Shown here piece after piece: positions 25,558 to 35,401 of a DNA stretch of 64,000 nt. The notes below the pieces were generated by a model, which had not been told where the DNA came from, ran no database searches, and worked only from the letters and a program-made list of their open reading frames with translations. This DNA is from Eudorina sp. 2006-703-Eu-15 (taxonomy: Eukaryota > Chlorophyta > Chlorophyceae > Chlamydomonadales > Volvocaceae). The stretch spans positions 62,001 through 126,000 of the forward strand of contig BDSI01000169.1 of the NCBI GenBank assembly GCA_003117195.1, written 5' to 3'. How positions within the stretch are numbered: the stretch's first letter is position 1; every line of letters begins with the position of its first letter. Both the position numbers and the translations under genes were made by a program.

Positions 25558-26110
25558 GGCGGCCGCTACCCGGGGCCTGGCGGTAGATGCGGTGGTGGAT
25601 CTGGAGGAGCAGCAGTTGGAGGCGGCGCTCAGAGAGAGGCGGCAGCGGGATGGCCACCACCAGCAGGACCCGCAGCAACCGCAACAACCGCAACAACCGC
25701 AACAACCGCAGCAACCGCAGCAACCGCAGCAGGACCACCAGCCGGACCCGCCCGGTCAAGTGGCCCAGGCGCTGAGGGGTCTTCCCGCGCCCCCGACCGA
25801 GACGTCGGCTCCGGACCTTGCCGCAGCCGCCGCCGTCACGGCAGACGCGGCCGGGCCCGTGCTTAGGCTGAGTCTGGATTCGGATCTAGGAATGGGTATG
25901 GATCCTGGATTGGGGGACGGGCAGTCGGGAGCTGCCCGGTTGGCCGCCGGAGTCGGGGGAGGAGAGGGGGTGAGGCGTGCGCATGCGGATGTGGATGCGG
26001 CGGCGGCCCGGGCGGCGGACTCCGAGACCGGTACGGCTGCAAATGACGTCATAGACCTGTCGCTGGAGGACGCGTCGCAGCCGCAGTCGCAGCCGCATCA
26101 GACCGGCGAT

Positions 26111-26149
<39 letters not shown>

Positions 26150-29100
26150 GGATCAGAAGCTGGGGACGCGGAGGCAGCGGAGCCCTGCAGTACGCCGCAG
26201 CCGGCGGCAACACCGGCGGGGGCGCTGCCCGGGATTGAGGCGGACGAGGAGATAGAGCCGGAGCAGCTGCCGGGGCTGGTGTCGTACCGGAGGGTGGTCC
26301 CACCGACCCCTGGGTCAGCCATGACGCCCAGCCGCGCCGCGCTGCTGCAGATGCTGCCCCCGTCCACCACCTTTTACTTCGAGGTCAGCCGGGGAACCCG
26401 GCTGTGTGGGCGTGTGCGTGTGTATAGCTGGGGAGGAAACCCGCAAGCCCAACCAACCAACCAACCAACCAACCAACCAACCAACCAACCCTGTAGAGAT
26501 GCGCTTACCCGCCTGAACCCGGGGACAAGGCATTGACAGCTTGTGTCTCTGTGTCCCTGTATCTGATCGTTGGTCGATAACGGTGAGGTTTGGTCAGTCT
26601 TGTGGACAGTCCGAATGGAGTGGTGGGCCGAGCTTGGTCGATGCCTCGGTCTGACGTGCCGTACATGCCCCACAGGTCAGCGCCCACACCAGCCGCGTGC
26701 ACCTGCACCTGTCGCTGGACGGCAGCCGACCCGTGGGTCTCTCGCTGCCCATCGAACTGCTGCGAGCCCACCCGCGCAGCACCCTGTTGCGCGCCCTGTT
26801 GGACGAGCACGCCGCGCGGTGGTCGCGGGAGCGGCTGGCGGCGGCGGCGGCGCGACGGCAGCGCGAGCTGCAACAGGCGACGGCGGTGGCGGCGCCGCCG
26901 CCGCAGCCGCCACCCCGCCCGGATGCGGCAGATGCCGGCAGCAGCTGCGGCGACGACGCCAACACCGCGCCAGCCGCGACGCCTCTGACACCGGCTCGAG
27001 GCGATGATGATTCGGGAGCCCCGCGCGGCGGCGGCGATTGGCCGATGGCGGCGGCGGACGGCGGCGGCCCGGACGCCGCGGCCATTGGCGAGGTCGACGT
27101 TGACGCGGGCAAGGCCGAGCGGCTCAGTTTCGTGGGCCCGGTGGGCCTGGTGGCGCCGCTGCCCTCCCTGGCGCCCGCTCAGCTGGCGGAGGGGGTCGCG
27201 GAGGCGGCCGCCTTTGTGCGCGACTGGGGCGAGCTGCGCGCGGTGTCACGCAACCGCCTGTACGGCGCCGTACTGGAGCGGTACTTCCAGGACGCGCTGG
27301 AGGCGGTCACGAGTGAGGCTATCGCGGCCGGCGCGTACGGCGTCAGTACGGCGCGGTACGCGCAGGGCGCGCCGGTCAAGGTGCCGGAGGGTGCAACGCT
27401 CCAGCCGGTGCAGGTGGGGCGGCGGCGCGGGGGTGTGGGGTGGGCAGGGTGGCGGTCGGTTGGCTTGCAAACGGATTCGGGTGCTCGCCTGTGGTTGCGG
27501 GCGAGAGGGGGGAGAGCCCTATCAGGGGGGGACAGCAGTACATCACCCGGCGGCGTCGCGCTTCGCCGGAGAAAGCGTCCAACCGCCTTGAATTGCCCGG
27601 TGTGTGTGCTCTGTGTGCGGTGTGTGCAGGTGCGTACGGAGGCGAGGTACGGCAATAACGGCGCCGGGGGCGGCAATGCCGCCGGCGCGGCAGCGGGCGG
27701 CCCTGGCGGCGGCGGCGGCGGAGCCGGAAACGGCGGCGTCGGGGGCGGCGGCGGCGGCGGCTCGGCCGCCATTGGCTGGCGCACCTTCCAGCAGGCCTTC
27801 CTGGCGGACGGCAGCCGGTTCTGTCTCAACTGCGCCAAGGCGGTTCAGGACTGCAGGTGGGGCGTCAAAGAGGCGGGGAGTCCCGAGATGACCCGCGGGT
27901 CTGTCTTCAGGGCTGAGCGTTTCATGACCTTGTACGGCCAAAAAAAGCGAAGGGGGGGCCCCGCCCAGGCACCTGGCTGCACTTCACTTCACGGCACTGC
28001 ACCGCACCGTCTTCGCCGGGGCCTCGCTCCCTCCCGCTACACCCCTGCGCTGCTGCTCAGCCCCCGCCTCCTGCCCCCCGCCTACGCCCCCGGCTCCTGC
28101 CCCCCTCGCAGCCTGCCGCCCGCGACCCCACTGGACAACACCGACTACCTCTTCTGCGACCCCCACTGCGAGACCACCTACTTCGTCAAGGTAGGTGGTA
28201 ACGGCATCGGCCGCGGCGCTGCCCCTAGCCACTGCCTCTCCAGAGGGAGTGGAGGCGGGTTGTGCCTCCCAGGGGGCACACCTCCACCCTCGACCGCTTT
28301 CCCCCGGCCGCTCTGCCCACGGGTCCCCCGCCTCCCCGGCGCCCTGTCCCCCGCACAGGCCAGCGGCAGCGCCCTTCGCCGCACCCTGGCCCGCCTGGAG
28401 CACGGCGTGTGTCAGATGTGTGGGCTGGACTGCGCCAACCTGGTACGGCAGCTGCAGGTACGGTAGGTCTGTACGGGTGCCAGGTATGAGTGCCGGTTTG
28501 GGCACAACGGGGCTGCGCGCCCTCCCTTTCTCCCTCCCTCCGACAACAATATCGTGCTGGCAACCCATCACCTGCTGCTGTATCCACCTTTGCATCTTTC
28601 CGGTAGGTCCTGTCCGAGTACCGACGGGAGGCCCGCCTCGCGCCGCTTCCTTACCTAGATCCTTAGATCCTCCCCCCGCTGTTGCGGCCCTCGCCGAGCC
28701 CCTACCCTCCACCCTAAAGGGTCCATTCCCCAAACTTGGCTTCTGGCCCCATCCCACCCACCATCACCCACCATCACCCACCCACCGCCCTCCGTGTGTC
28801 GGCCGCCGCCGCAGACCATCCGCTCCACCTCGCGCAACTTCCTGGCCAAGCGGCGCGAGGTGGTGGAGCGGCTGGCCCCCCGCCTCACCCGCCACGGCTA
28901 CACGGCCCTCCTGGAGCGGCTGCTCCGCCAGGCCACCGAGGGGCTGGCCTGGCAGGCGGACCACATCCACCCCGTGTACGCGGGCGGGGGGCTGTGCGAC
29001 CTGGACAACATGCGCACGCTGTGTGTGGCGTGTCATGCGGGTGAGGGCGGCCTGGGGGTGGGGGGTGAGGGCGGCCTGGGGGTGGGGGACGGGGGTGGGG

Positions 29101-31982
29101 AGCTGGGGCTGGCGTTGAGGGGTTGTGCAAGGTGTTAGGGGTTGTAGGCTAGGCTGACACGGCGTGATCCCTCGGGTATGGCGCGGCCATCCCGCCCCGC
29201 TCCAACCCCCGAATGATGCCCGGGTGCCTTCACCTGGGTGTCCTGCCCTCTCCCCCCTTTTGTTCCTTCTCCCCACCCCCCAGATGTGACCAAGGCGCAG
29301 TGCCGGCAGCGCGCGGCGGAGCGGCAGCAGCGGCGGATGGGCACCCGGGACATCCGCACCTTCTGGGCGCCTTCCCCGCCCCCCGGGAAGGGGCAGGGGA
29401 GCGCCGCACAGGACGGAGGTGCGGCTGGAGTAGGTGTGGGCGCGACGCGAAGGACAAGCCCTGAATGAAAACGGCGAGGCGGGGGTGGGGCGGGCGGGGC
29501 GGGGGTACGAAGATGCGGGAAACCCCACAACTGGATGACGCAGCGGGTGGGGCGTTGCGGAGCGGGCCTTTCCTGCCCGGGGGCGGCCGCTCCTCCCCCT
29601 CCCCGTACCTCCCGCGTCCCCCCGGCGTGCCACTTGCCATCCAGGGAGCGCTCGACGTCCGTACCCCAATCCGCACGCCCACGTTGGCACAGATGCGCAT
29701 CGTCCGTCCTCCACAAAGTACCCCGTATGGCAGCTCCACACATTCCGGCATCAGCACCAGCGGCACCATCACCACCACCACCGCCGTCGTCTCCGCCACA
29801 GGGTCATTGGTCGACCCCAGCGTCCCCAACCTCTCTGTCGCTGCACGGCCCGCCCACGATGCCGCAGGGGGCCTGCCGCCGCTGCCCGCCCACAAGCGCC
29901 GCGCCGACCCGCCCGGGGCCGTGCCCGCCCACAAGCGGCGCCGTCCCGCCGCCAGCCGCCCCGCCTACATCGACACATCCGACGACAGCCCCTCCAGGAC
30001 TCCGCTGCCCCCCGCCGGCCCCGGGGCGACCGCCGCCGCAGCCCTAGGCCACCGGGGGGGCGCGCCGGCTCGAGGCGGGCCAGGAGCGGGGGGCGGCAGG
30101 GCGGGGGCGGCGCCCCGGCGACGGGCGATCGCGCTCCTCGTGACAGATGTCGACGACGCCGATGACAACGTCTGGGAGTTCAAGGTCGTGGAGCCCCTCG
30201 GTGCCGGGGCCGATGGCGCGGCTGCGGAGGCGCCGACGGCCGTACCCGCCACCGATGATGTCGTGCACGCTTTCCCGCCGGAGGTCGTGGACCTGGCGGC
30301 AGACAGCGACGCGGCGGAGGAGGGGGCGCGGGGGAGAGAGGAGGGGCGGCTGCCACCGCTTGTGGTGGCGGCTGGCGCGCCTTCAGCGGCCGTGGACACC
30401 AGGCGAGAGGTAAGGGAGAAAGGGACAAGGGCGGTGGCACCTGGAGAGTAGCTATGAAGTAAAAGTAAGGGCAGGTCTGTGTGTCGGTCGCAGGGGAGCA
30501 GTGGGACGGGCTCCTTGAGCCCACCACCTAGTCCTGTGGCCCCTTCTGGCATGTGTTTTGGTAAGAGACCATGGCATGTGCCCTTATGGCACGCGTGCCT
30601 GCGTTCGCGCGGGACTGCTGATCCCGGGACTGCTGATCCCGGGACTGCTGATCCCGATGATGATAGTCGCGATAGAAGTCGGGGAGGTGCTTTTGTTATA
30701 AGTCAGTGCGCGCCCAGGGCTCTTCCCGGCTCTTGACCGCCGCGCGCCGCCTTCCCCCCCCTCTCCTCTCCTCTCCTGTGCGCTGATGGCGTCTCCACAG
30801 CCACCCGTCTCGCCGCCCGTGGTGAAGCATCCGCCATTCCGGACAGACCCGACCGCGGGTCTGGCGCCAGACCCCGGGGCCAGACCCTGGGGCGCACCGG
30901 TCGGTGCCTCAGGCCCGGGTTTCGGAGCAGGAACTGAACCTGGACGGCCCCAGCAGCTTGCGCAGCCGGAGCCAACCACGACCTTGGACAGCGGGTCCAC
31001 ATCAGTGGTCGCCGCCCCAGTCGCGGGAGAGGGCAAGTCCATGTCCTGGGCCGGGAGATTGCGGCACCGGGTGCAGGAAGGTCGCGGCGGGGTGTGTAGC
31101 GGCAGCAGCGGCGGCCGCGGTGGTGGTGACGGCGGCAGCCCTGGCGACCCGGCCGGCTGCAGTGCATCAACATCCCACCAGGGAGGGGCTGTGGGTGTAC
31201 CGGGTGGCACGGGCCACCACCAGGCCCCGGCAGCGGCTGCGGATGTGCCGGGTCCTGGTCCACACGCGGCTGCGGCGGCCGGGGCCGGGGCCGGGGCCGG
31301 GGGCGGGGCCGGGGCCGGGGCCGGGGGCGGGGGCGGGGGCCTGCCGGTCACCGCTGTGACAGGGGCAGACATCCGGGAGCGAGTCGCAGTCCCCGGCGGC
31401 GGCGGCGGCGGGGGACATCCGCCCGCCTGGGGAGCCTCGGGCAGCTCGGTGGCGGTCTCAGCAGCCGGGCGGCCAGAAAGTCGTGCCCGGGGGAGCCAGC
31501 ACAGGGAGCCGCGGGGCGATGACGTACAGCGGGCGCCGGATGGGGCTCCGGCAGCGGCGCGGGGTCGCGGCGGAGGCGGGGAGGGCGTCCCGGGTCCCGG
31601 CCCGCTGCGGCCGGGTCGGTCACCGGGGGGCCGCGGGTGGGAGCACCCGTGCGGGGTGGAGGTCAGCCCGGGGGGCGGGGGGACGGAGGAGCCGCGGACG
31701 CGAGGGCTCGAGGGGCCGGAAGAAGGCCGGGGACAGCCCGGTGCGGATCGGGATCCAGCAGCCGGGGACTCGGGTCCGTCCGCGCCGGCACCGTGTCCGC
31801 CGTTGCCCTCGTCATCGGCGCCTCCGCTGCCCTCTGCTGCGGTGCCGCCGCTTGACGGGCATCCACAGCCCGAGCCCCGGCCGAGACCGCAGCCACAGCA
31901 GCGCAAGGAGGGCCAGGAGCAGCCGCCGCCGCAGCAGCCCCAGCAGCGGCGCAGCCGGTTAGCCCTCCGGAAGCGCACGTGA
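11611..31982 (+). CDS. ZRANB3: ZRANB3-type SNF2 annealing helicase with HNH endonuclease, giant N-terminal extension
   Basis: Twenty-six exons join without a frame break into about 3,934 aa: 11611-15842, 15961-16207, 16460-16846, 17356-17474, 17781-17982, 18829-18914, 19361-19427, 19860-20163, 20375-20565, 20939-21146, 21523-21652, 22034-22446, 22693-23209, 23562-23771, 24067-24172, 24628-24734, 24987-25026, 25439-26383, 26676-27413, 27630-27856, 28112-28190, 28359-28457, 28815-29040, 29284-29418, 29802-30409, 30801-31982. ZRANB3 anneals RPA-coated strands, reverses stalled forks and cuts them with its HNH domain. Helicase motifs: ADEMGVGKT (I), DESH (II), LLTGTP (III), FLVFAHHR (IV), VGLDFSAAS (V), QAEDRAHRKGQ (VI). 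The C-terminal half matches the plant arrangement, ending in HNH and CVACHADVT. Exon 1 (1,411 codons) is Q/P/G-rich. The start is the first ATG of the open frame; an upstream exon cannot be excluded. Confidence 0.92.
12222..12430 (+). repeat. Coding tandem repeat, 18-bp unit in 36-bp pairs
   Basis: About twelve copies of an 18-bp unit (cagccgcctcccgggcag) encode GQQPPP and GQQPPA. From the fourth unit on, Pro and Ala versions alternate strictly, so the higher-order period is 36 bp, which points to expansion by unequal exchange of a two-unit block. All six frames are open here. Confidence 0.9.
12979..13041 (+). repeat. Polyglutamine tract
   Basis: A run of more than 20 consecutive Gln codons in exon 1 of the ZRANB3-like gene. 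The middle is pure CAA and the flanks are CAG, so the tract grew at least twice with different codons. Several shorter Q runs follow up to 13230 and again at 14140-14200 and 15020-15110. Confidence 0.9.
15826..16207 (+). other. Cysteine-rich putative zinc module of the ZRANB3-like protein
   Basis: Across the first splice junction (15842/15961) the protein reads CPYERCPGVYQPCNGE, then about 35 residues later CCRYPDCGWRYYPHPRL. The Cys pairs CPYERC and CRYPDC are spaced like a four-cysteine zinc site with aromatic neighbours. This is not the RanBP2-type zinc finger of animal ZRANB3 (W-x-C-x2-4-C-x3-N). That the junction rebuilds the motif exactly supports exon 1 being translated. A zinc-binding role is inference. 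Confidence 0.6.
18388..18790. repeat. Intronic (CCCCTCCCCCTG)n minisatellite
   Basis: About 400 bases of almost pure pyrimidine on the plus strand, units of cccctccccctg with variants, fill most of the intron before exon 6 (starts 18829). The complementary strand is G-rich with many GGGG runs, so it could form quadruplexes. It may also supply an oversized polypyrimidine tract to the acceptor at 18828. Confidence 0.9.
19118..19181. repeat. AT-rich TA-dinucleotide stretch in intron
   Basis: About 60 bases dominated by TA/ATAT in the intron between exons 6 and 7, a strong composition break in otherwise GC-rich sequence. Confidence 0.75.
20696..20935. repeat. C-rich tandem repeat in intron before exon 10
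   Basis: Degenerate units of cctcacccctcccggg run through the intron 20566-20938 up to the acceptor. No coding signal. Confidence 0.7.
22034..22446 (+). other. Bipartite NLS and acidic block inserted in the helicase (exon 12)
   Basis: This exon encodes a Gly/Arg-rich segment containing KRPAAGRGRPAKRPRK, closely resembling a nucleoplasmin-type bipartite nuclear localisation signal, then an acidic run with DDDDGDGDE, EGEEEEG and EEDDDDTDEEE. It sits between the QLPPK block and motif IV, in the hinge between the two RecA-like lobes. Nuclear location agrees with the helicase function. Confidence 0.7.
24749..24832 (+). repeat. Dispersed repeat copy in ZRANB3-like intron
   Basis: Begins tgtctcaggcaggcag and ends atagttgcccgtatgcgta; pairs with 4047-4125 in the GT49 intron. 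It starts 15 bases after exon 16 ends. In the ZRANB3-like gene it lies in sense orientation, in the GT49 gene antisense. Confidence 0.6.
25319..25430 (+). repeat. Intronic (GTGTGC/GGGTGC)n hexanucleotide array
   Basis: About 110 bases of alternating gtgtgc and gggtgc hexamers end immediately before the acceptor of exon 18 (25439). Preceded at about 25281 by the acccgcccgaccca block shared with other introns. Confidence 0.9.
25675..25740 (+). repeat. Coding (CAACCG/CAGCAA)n repeat
   Basis: A QQP-repeat tract in exon 18 of the ZRANB3-like gene, built from 9-bp units caaccgcaa and caaccgcag. Confidence 0.8.
26448..26491 (+). repeat. (CCAA)n microsatellite in intron
   Basis: Eleven or so tandem ccaa units in the intron between exons 18 and 19. 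Confidence 0.9.
28815..29418 (+). other. HNH endonuclease domain exons
   Basis: Exon 23 encodes the AP2-like/HNH fold: WQADHIHPVYAGGG, LCDLDNMRTLCVACHA, completed by DVTKAQC in exon 24. The His of ADHI, the Asn of LDNM and the His of CVACH are the H-N-H residues; the paired cysteines resemble a structural zinc site. Exon 24 then gives a basic helix and TRDIRTFW, which fits the spacing of a PCNA-interacting (PIP) box at positions 4, 7 and 8 but lacks the first Gln. Human ZRANB3 also has PCNA-binding motifs next to HNH. Confidence 0.88.
30611..30655 (+). repeat. 15-bp minisatellite, three units, in intron
   Basis: Three perfect copies of gggactgctgatccc in the intron between exons 25 and 26. 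The same 15-mer forms a longer array at 43145-43252. Confidence 0.9.
31277..31342 (+). repeat. Coding GGGGCC hexanucleotide repeat
   Basis: About ten GGGGCC/GGGGGC units in the last exon, encoding an alternating Ala-Gly tract. Four or more G4 runs on the coding strand make quadruplex formation in DNA or RNA likely. Confidence 0.85.
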
Positions 31983-32003
31983 ACCCGCGACGGCTGGGCC
32001 CTA

Positions 32004-32008
32004 TGTAA
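32004..32008 (+). terminator. TGTAA polyadenylation signal of the ZRANB3-like gene
   Basis: TGTAA lies only 21 bases after the stop codon (31980-31982), implying an unusually short 3'UTR. If this signal is unused, the next plus-strand TGTAA is near 33408. Confidence 0.45.
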
Positions 32009-35000
32009 CACGTGCCCATGGGGTCCACCGCCTACACCACCCGCCTACACGCATATAGTTGAAACGCCCGGAACGGAGGGGCAGAGCTCTGGGTAGCGGC
32101 GCGGGGGAGGGGAGGTTGGTGTCGGTGTTTGCGAGGGGCCAATCGGGAGGGAGAAGTGGTAGGTGCGGCAGTGGCCGCTTGCCACGGAGGTACCGAAGGT
32201 GAGGTGGGCTGGTTGGCCCGCCGTGTGCGTCAGGAGGTGAGAGATGAGGGGCGGGGCCCCCCCTGGAGCCAGTCCTCTCCTTACCGCGTGTCCGTGAAGC
32301 CTCTGCATGCCAGCTGCATGTGGGCGGTGTGTGGATCTGGGTCGACGCAAGCAGCAATGCCGGAACGGATCGCGGATTGCGTGGGAAGTGCTTTCCGTTG
32401 CACCGATAGAGGCGCTGGTGGTTGGGTCGTGGTAAGTGGAGCGCATTGCGGGTAACGAGACGAGGGCGGAACCGCCGCGCGTGTGAAGTGCATGCCAGTT
32501 TACTTGTGGTGCCATCCACGATCTTGTGCCCAAGCATGGGCCAGAAGTGATATGGGTGTAGGGGGTACCTAGGGGCTGCACGGCTGCCCGACACGGCTGA
32601 TGGGGCGGATGAGGGCCACGAGGGTTCTTGCGGTGCTGTGTCCCAAACCTGCATCTCTTCACTGGGGGTTTCGAGGGATATTCCGGCGCTTGGGGGCGGT
32701 CGGTCAGTACGCAGTTGAGAGGCGCACAGCGAATGGGACGACGCAGTGAGGGGGCCAGCGCCGTGGGTCAGGGTGGGTGGGTGGGGTCAGTTGGGCGCTA
32801 GGTGGGTACCGTCGTTTGGAAGGGCGCATGGCGGGAGTGGGGGGGCGGCGGCGGCGGCGGCACAGACAGTTGGGGGGTTCCCAGTCATGCGAGTGCAGGG
32901 CGGGTCAATCCTCTCGGAAGGAGGGTCTTCCTCAGGCCATCCAGAGGCCATGGCTTGATTTGGACATCTCGCTGCTCGTAGGGGGACTCCGCGGGCAGGC
33001 GTGTACGGTACATGAGCTGTGGGGATGGACGTACGGTATCGGCACCCTTGGATGGGTCTGCAGCGTGGCCGTCTCCCGGTGACGGCATGCTTCCCGGAAC
33101 TGTGCTGCGTGTGGTGGCCCCGCCGAAGCTTCCGAGGTGCCTTCTGTTTCGCCTTGCGGTCAAGTCGGGACTGGGCTTATACGGCATATCATATCCCAGC
33201 CATGGCCGCGTGGTGAAGTTGCGGGGTTGCGACGCTGAGACAGATCGAACCCACCGATATTGCCCACACATTGACATGGCGGTTCTGGGTGGGCTTCTCG
33301 TTGAACACATTGACATGGCGGAGGTGTGGAGGTGTCTTGCCGCCTTGGCGGTGGGGCCTGCTGGGGCTTGCCCTGGTATACACCGTTGATCCCTTCGGGG
33401 TCCGCTGTAACGTTCATTCATTCATTCATTGACATGGCCGGGAAGATTCGAAGCTGCTAACAGTTCGTTGGCGAACACGCCGTGGGGTGACGTCCTAACC
33501 GGCCTGCTGTACACTCAGCGTTCAGGTTGGCGTTTTCAGCCTTCCTTGGCAGCTGAATTCCGTCAGCCAGCCAGCCAGCGTATCTAGGAAACTCGGCCGG
33601 GCGCGCGTCAGTGGACCAAGCAAGGACGTTCCTACCGCCTTCTTCACAGAGGCGGCAGCGCTGCCGCGTGCTGCCTTACGGGTTGCGGCAGATGTTCTGC
33701 TACCAACCTCATCGAGTGGGGCATGCAGCTGTGGAAGGGGCGGGAAGGGGCTCTCTCCCCATTCAGACGACAACGCCTCACGCTATGTTGCCAGATGCAC
33801 CAGATGTCCCCCAAGTCAATGCCCAAACAAGACTCCGCAGCGACATTATTCTTGTTCGGCTGCCTTGGCAGCCGAACCAGAATAAAGACGGACCTGGGAA
33901 GTGCGCTCGGCACACTACTCGGTACACAGCTGTTACAGTCTCGTTGGTGTTTTGTCCCGGACGGTTGCAAACAAGCAGGGTATATAATCAAATGATAGGC
34001 TCCTTTTATAGTAGGGACGGGGACAAAGGATCGCAGTCGGGCAGCGCCAGCCCGTGCAGCCACCTTTGCACCGTATTCCCACAATGAGACTTAAGGACAC
34101 TGTACGCGCATCGCCCAGTAATATAAATATTGTAAATTTTACTGTATTCAATGGACGCGTCGGCCTGGCTTAATGATGAACGACCGCCCGATTGCCCGTT
34201 AACATGCCCACACACACTTGCCTGCTGCTCGTCAGCTATACGTCTGTATTGTTCAATTCTGATCTGTATAATTTATCTTAAATTCCAAACAATATCTTTC
34301 CGGGGGATCGCGCCCCCACGGGGGATCTAGTCAATAGTTGCTCCCTGTTTTCGTAATCGCGTAATCGTTGGAAAACGCAGTCGCGGGCTCATGGGCTTCA
34401 AGTGGTAGCGATAAAAAACATGGGTTTGATTTCATTTAACACCAAGATACAAACCAGTACCGCCTGCGTGGCGACCTGGGATTAACCAGATCACCCCTGA
34501 GCTGGCCCGACCAACAAAGCTGCGGGGCGCATGTATATATGGGCGCCGCCAAGGGCGCATCCATACGAAGGGCGACGACATGGTTCCATTGGGAAGGTGG
34601 CACTTGGCAGGCTTTCGGGCTGCTGTGGGGAGCTGGGGACGACGAGCGATTACCGGGCGCTGCGGTGACTGCTGACTGAGTCATTCTACGAGTTGTCAGC
34701 CCTAGGGCTGCCCCACACTGCGCACCTGGCATCCCGTGAGGGCCCATGTGACATGATTCGCAACGCAGTGTGGTAGGTGACTTGGTGGCCGCGCTGTTAC
34801 CACATGGGTTACCTAGCCATGGAATTTCGGTTGAACGCTCGACTGTGCAGGTGCAAGGCCCTGAGGGACTGGGATGGTATCCGTGACATTTGCCTACAGG
34901 GGCCTTTCCGCACGGTGCAGAGGGCGGTGGCGTGGGCAGCATTTGCCCTAGATCCGCCAGCCGGCTGAGGAGGTTGAGCAGGGTTACGTACGCCGCCGCA

Positions 35001-35401
35001 GCTGTCGCGGTGCGTAACAACAGAATCCCTTACCTCCACGTTGTTGACATACAGATATCTTTGTAAACTAATAAATAGGATTGACTCTCAGGCGGCTTCA
35101 TTGCAGTGTAGAACTCGTAGTGTGAGAATCCACGCTCAATTTAATCCGATACTAGTGAACAAATATTACTATAATAATTAATTATAATCTGCTTCATTGG
35201 CGCGCATCGTCCTTGACAGTCAGTTTGAGATAGTACAGTCCAACTAGAGCTTGCCGTAACACCGTTATGTCGATACCATGCCGTTATTCATACTTGCATT
35301 TATTGACTTGATATTTTATCTGCTACGAGGAACACGAAAGCTGAGGAGATACAGGTTGCTTAGCTAGGGGCACCATCCATAATCTCATTGCGTTACACAG
35401 G
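32009..35401. other. Gene-poor region
   Basis: No open frame here has recognisable motifs or supported splice sites. Noted structures: a tcattcattcattcattgacatgg stretch at 33411-33436 with nearby repeats of acattgacatggcgg at 33270 and 33308; a strong hairpin at 33846-33885; and an AT-rich low-GC tract at 34100-34280 and 35040-35330 that probably holds the promoter of the downstream protease gene. Confidence 0.5.
33846..33885. repeat. Near-perfect inverted repeat (19-bp arms, 2-base loop)
   Basis: The arms 33846-33864 and 33867-33885 pair at 18 of 19 positions around a TT loop; the core arm is gttcggctgcc. Not followed by a gene-end signal. Could be a miniature hairpin element; no flanking target-site duplication was evident. 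Confidence 0.75.
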
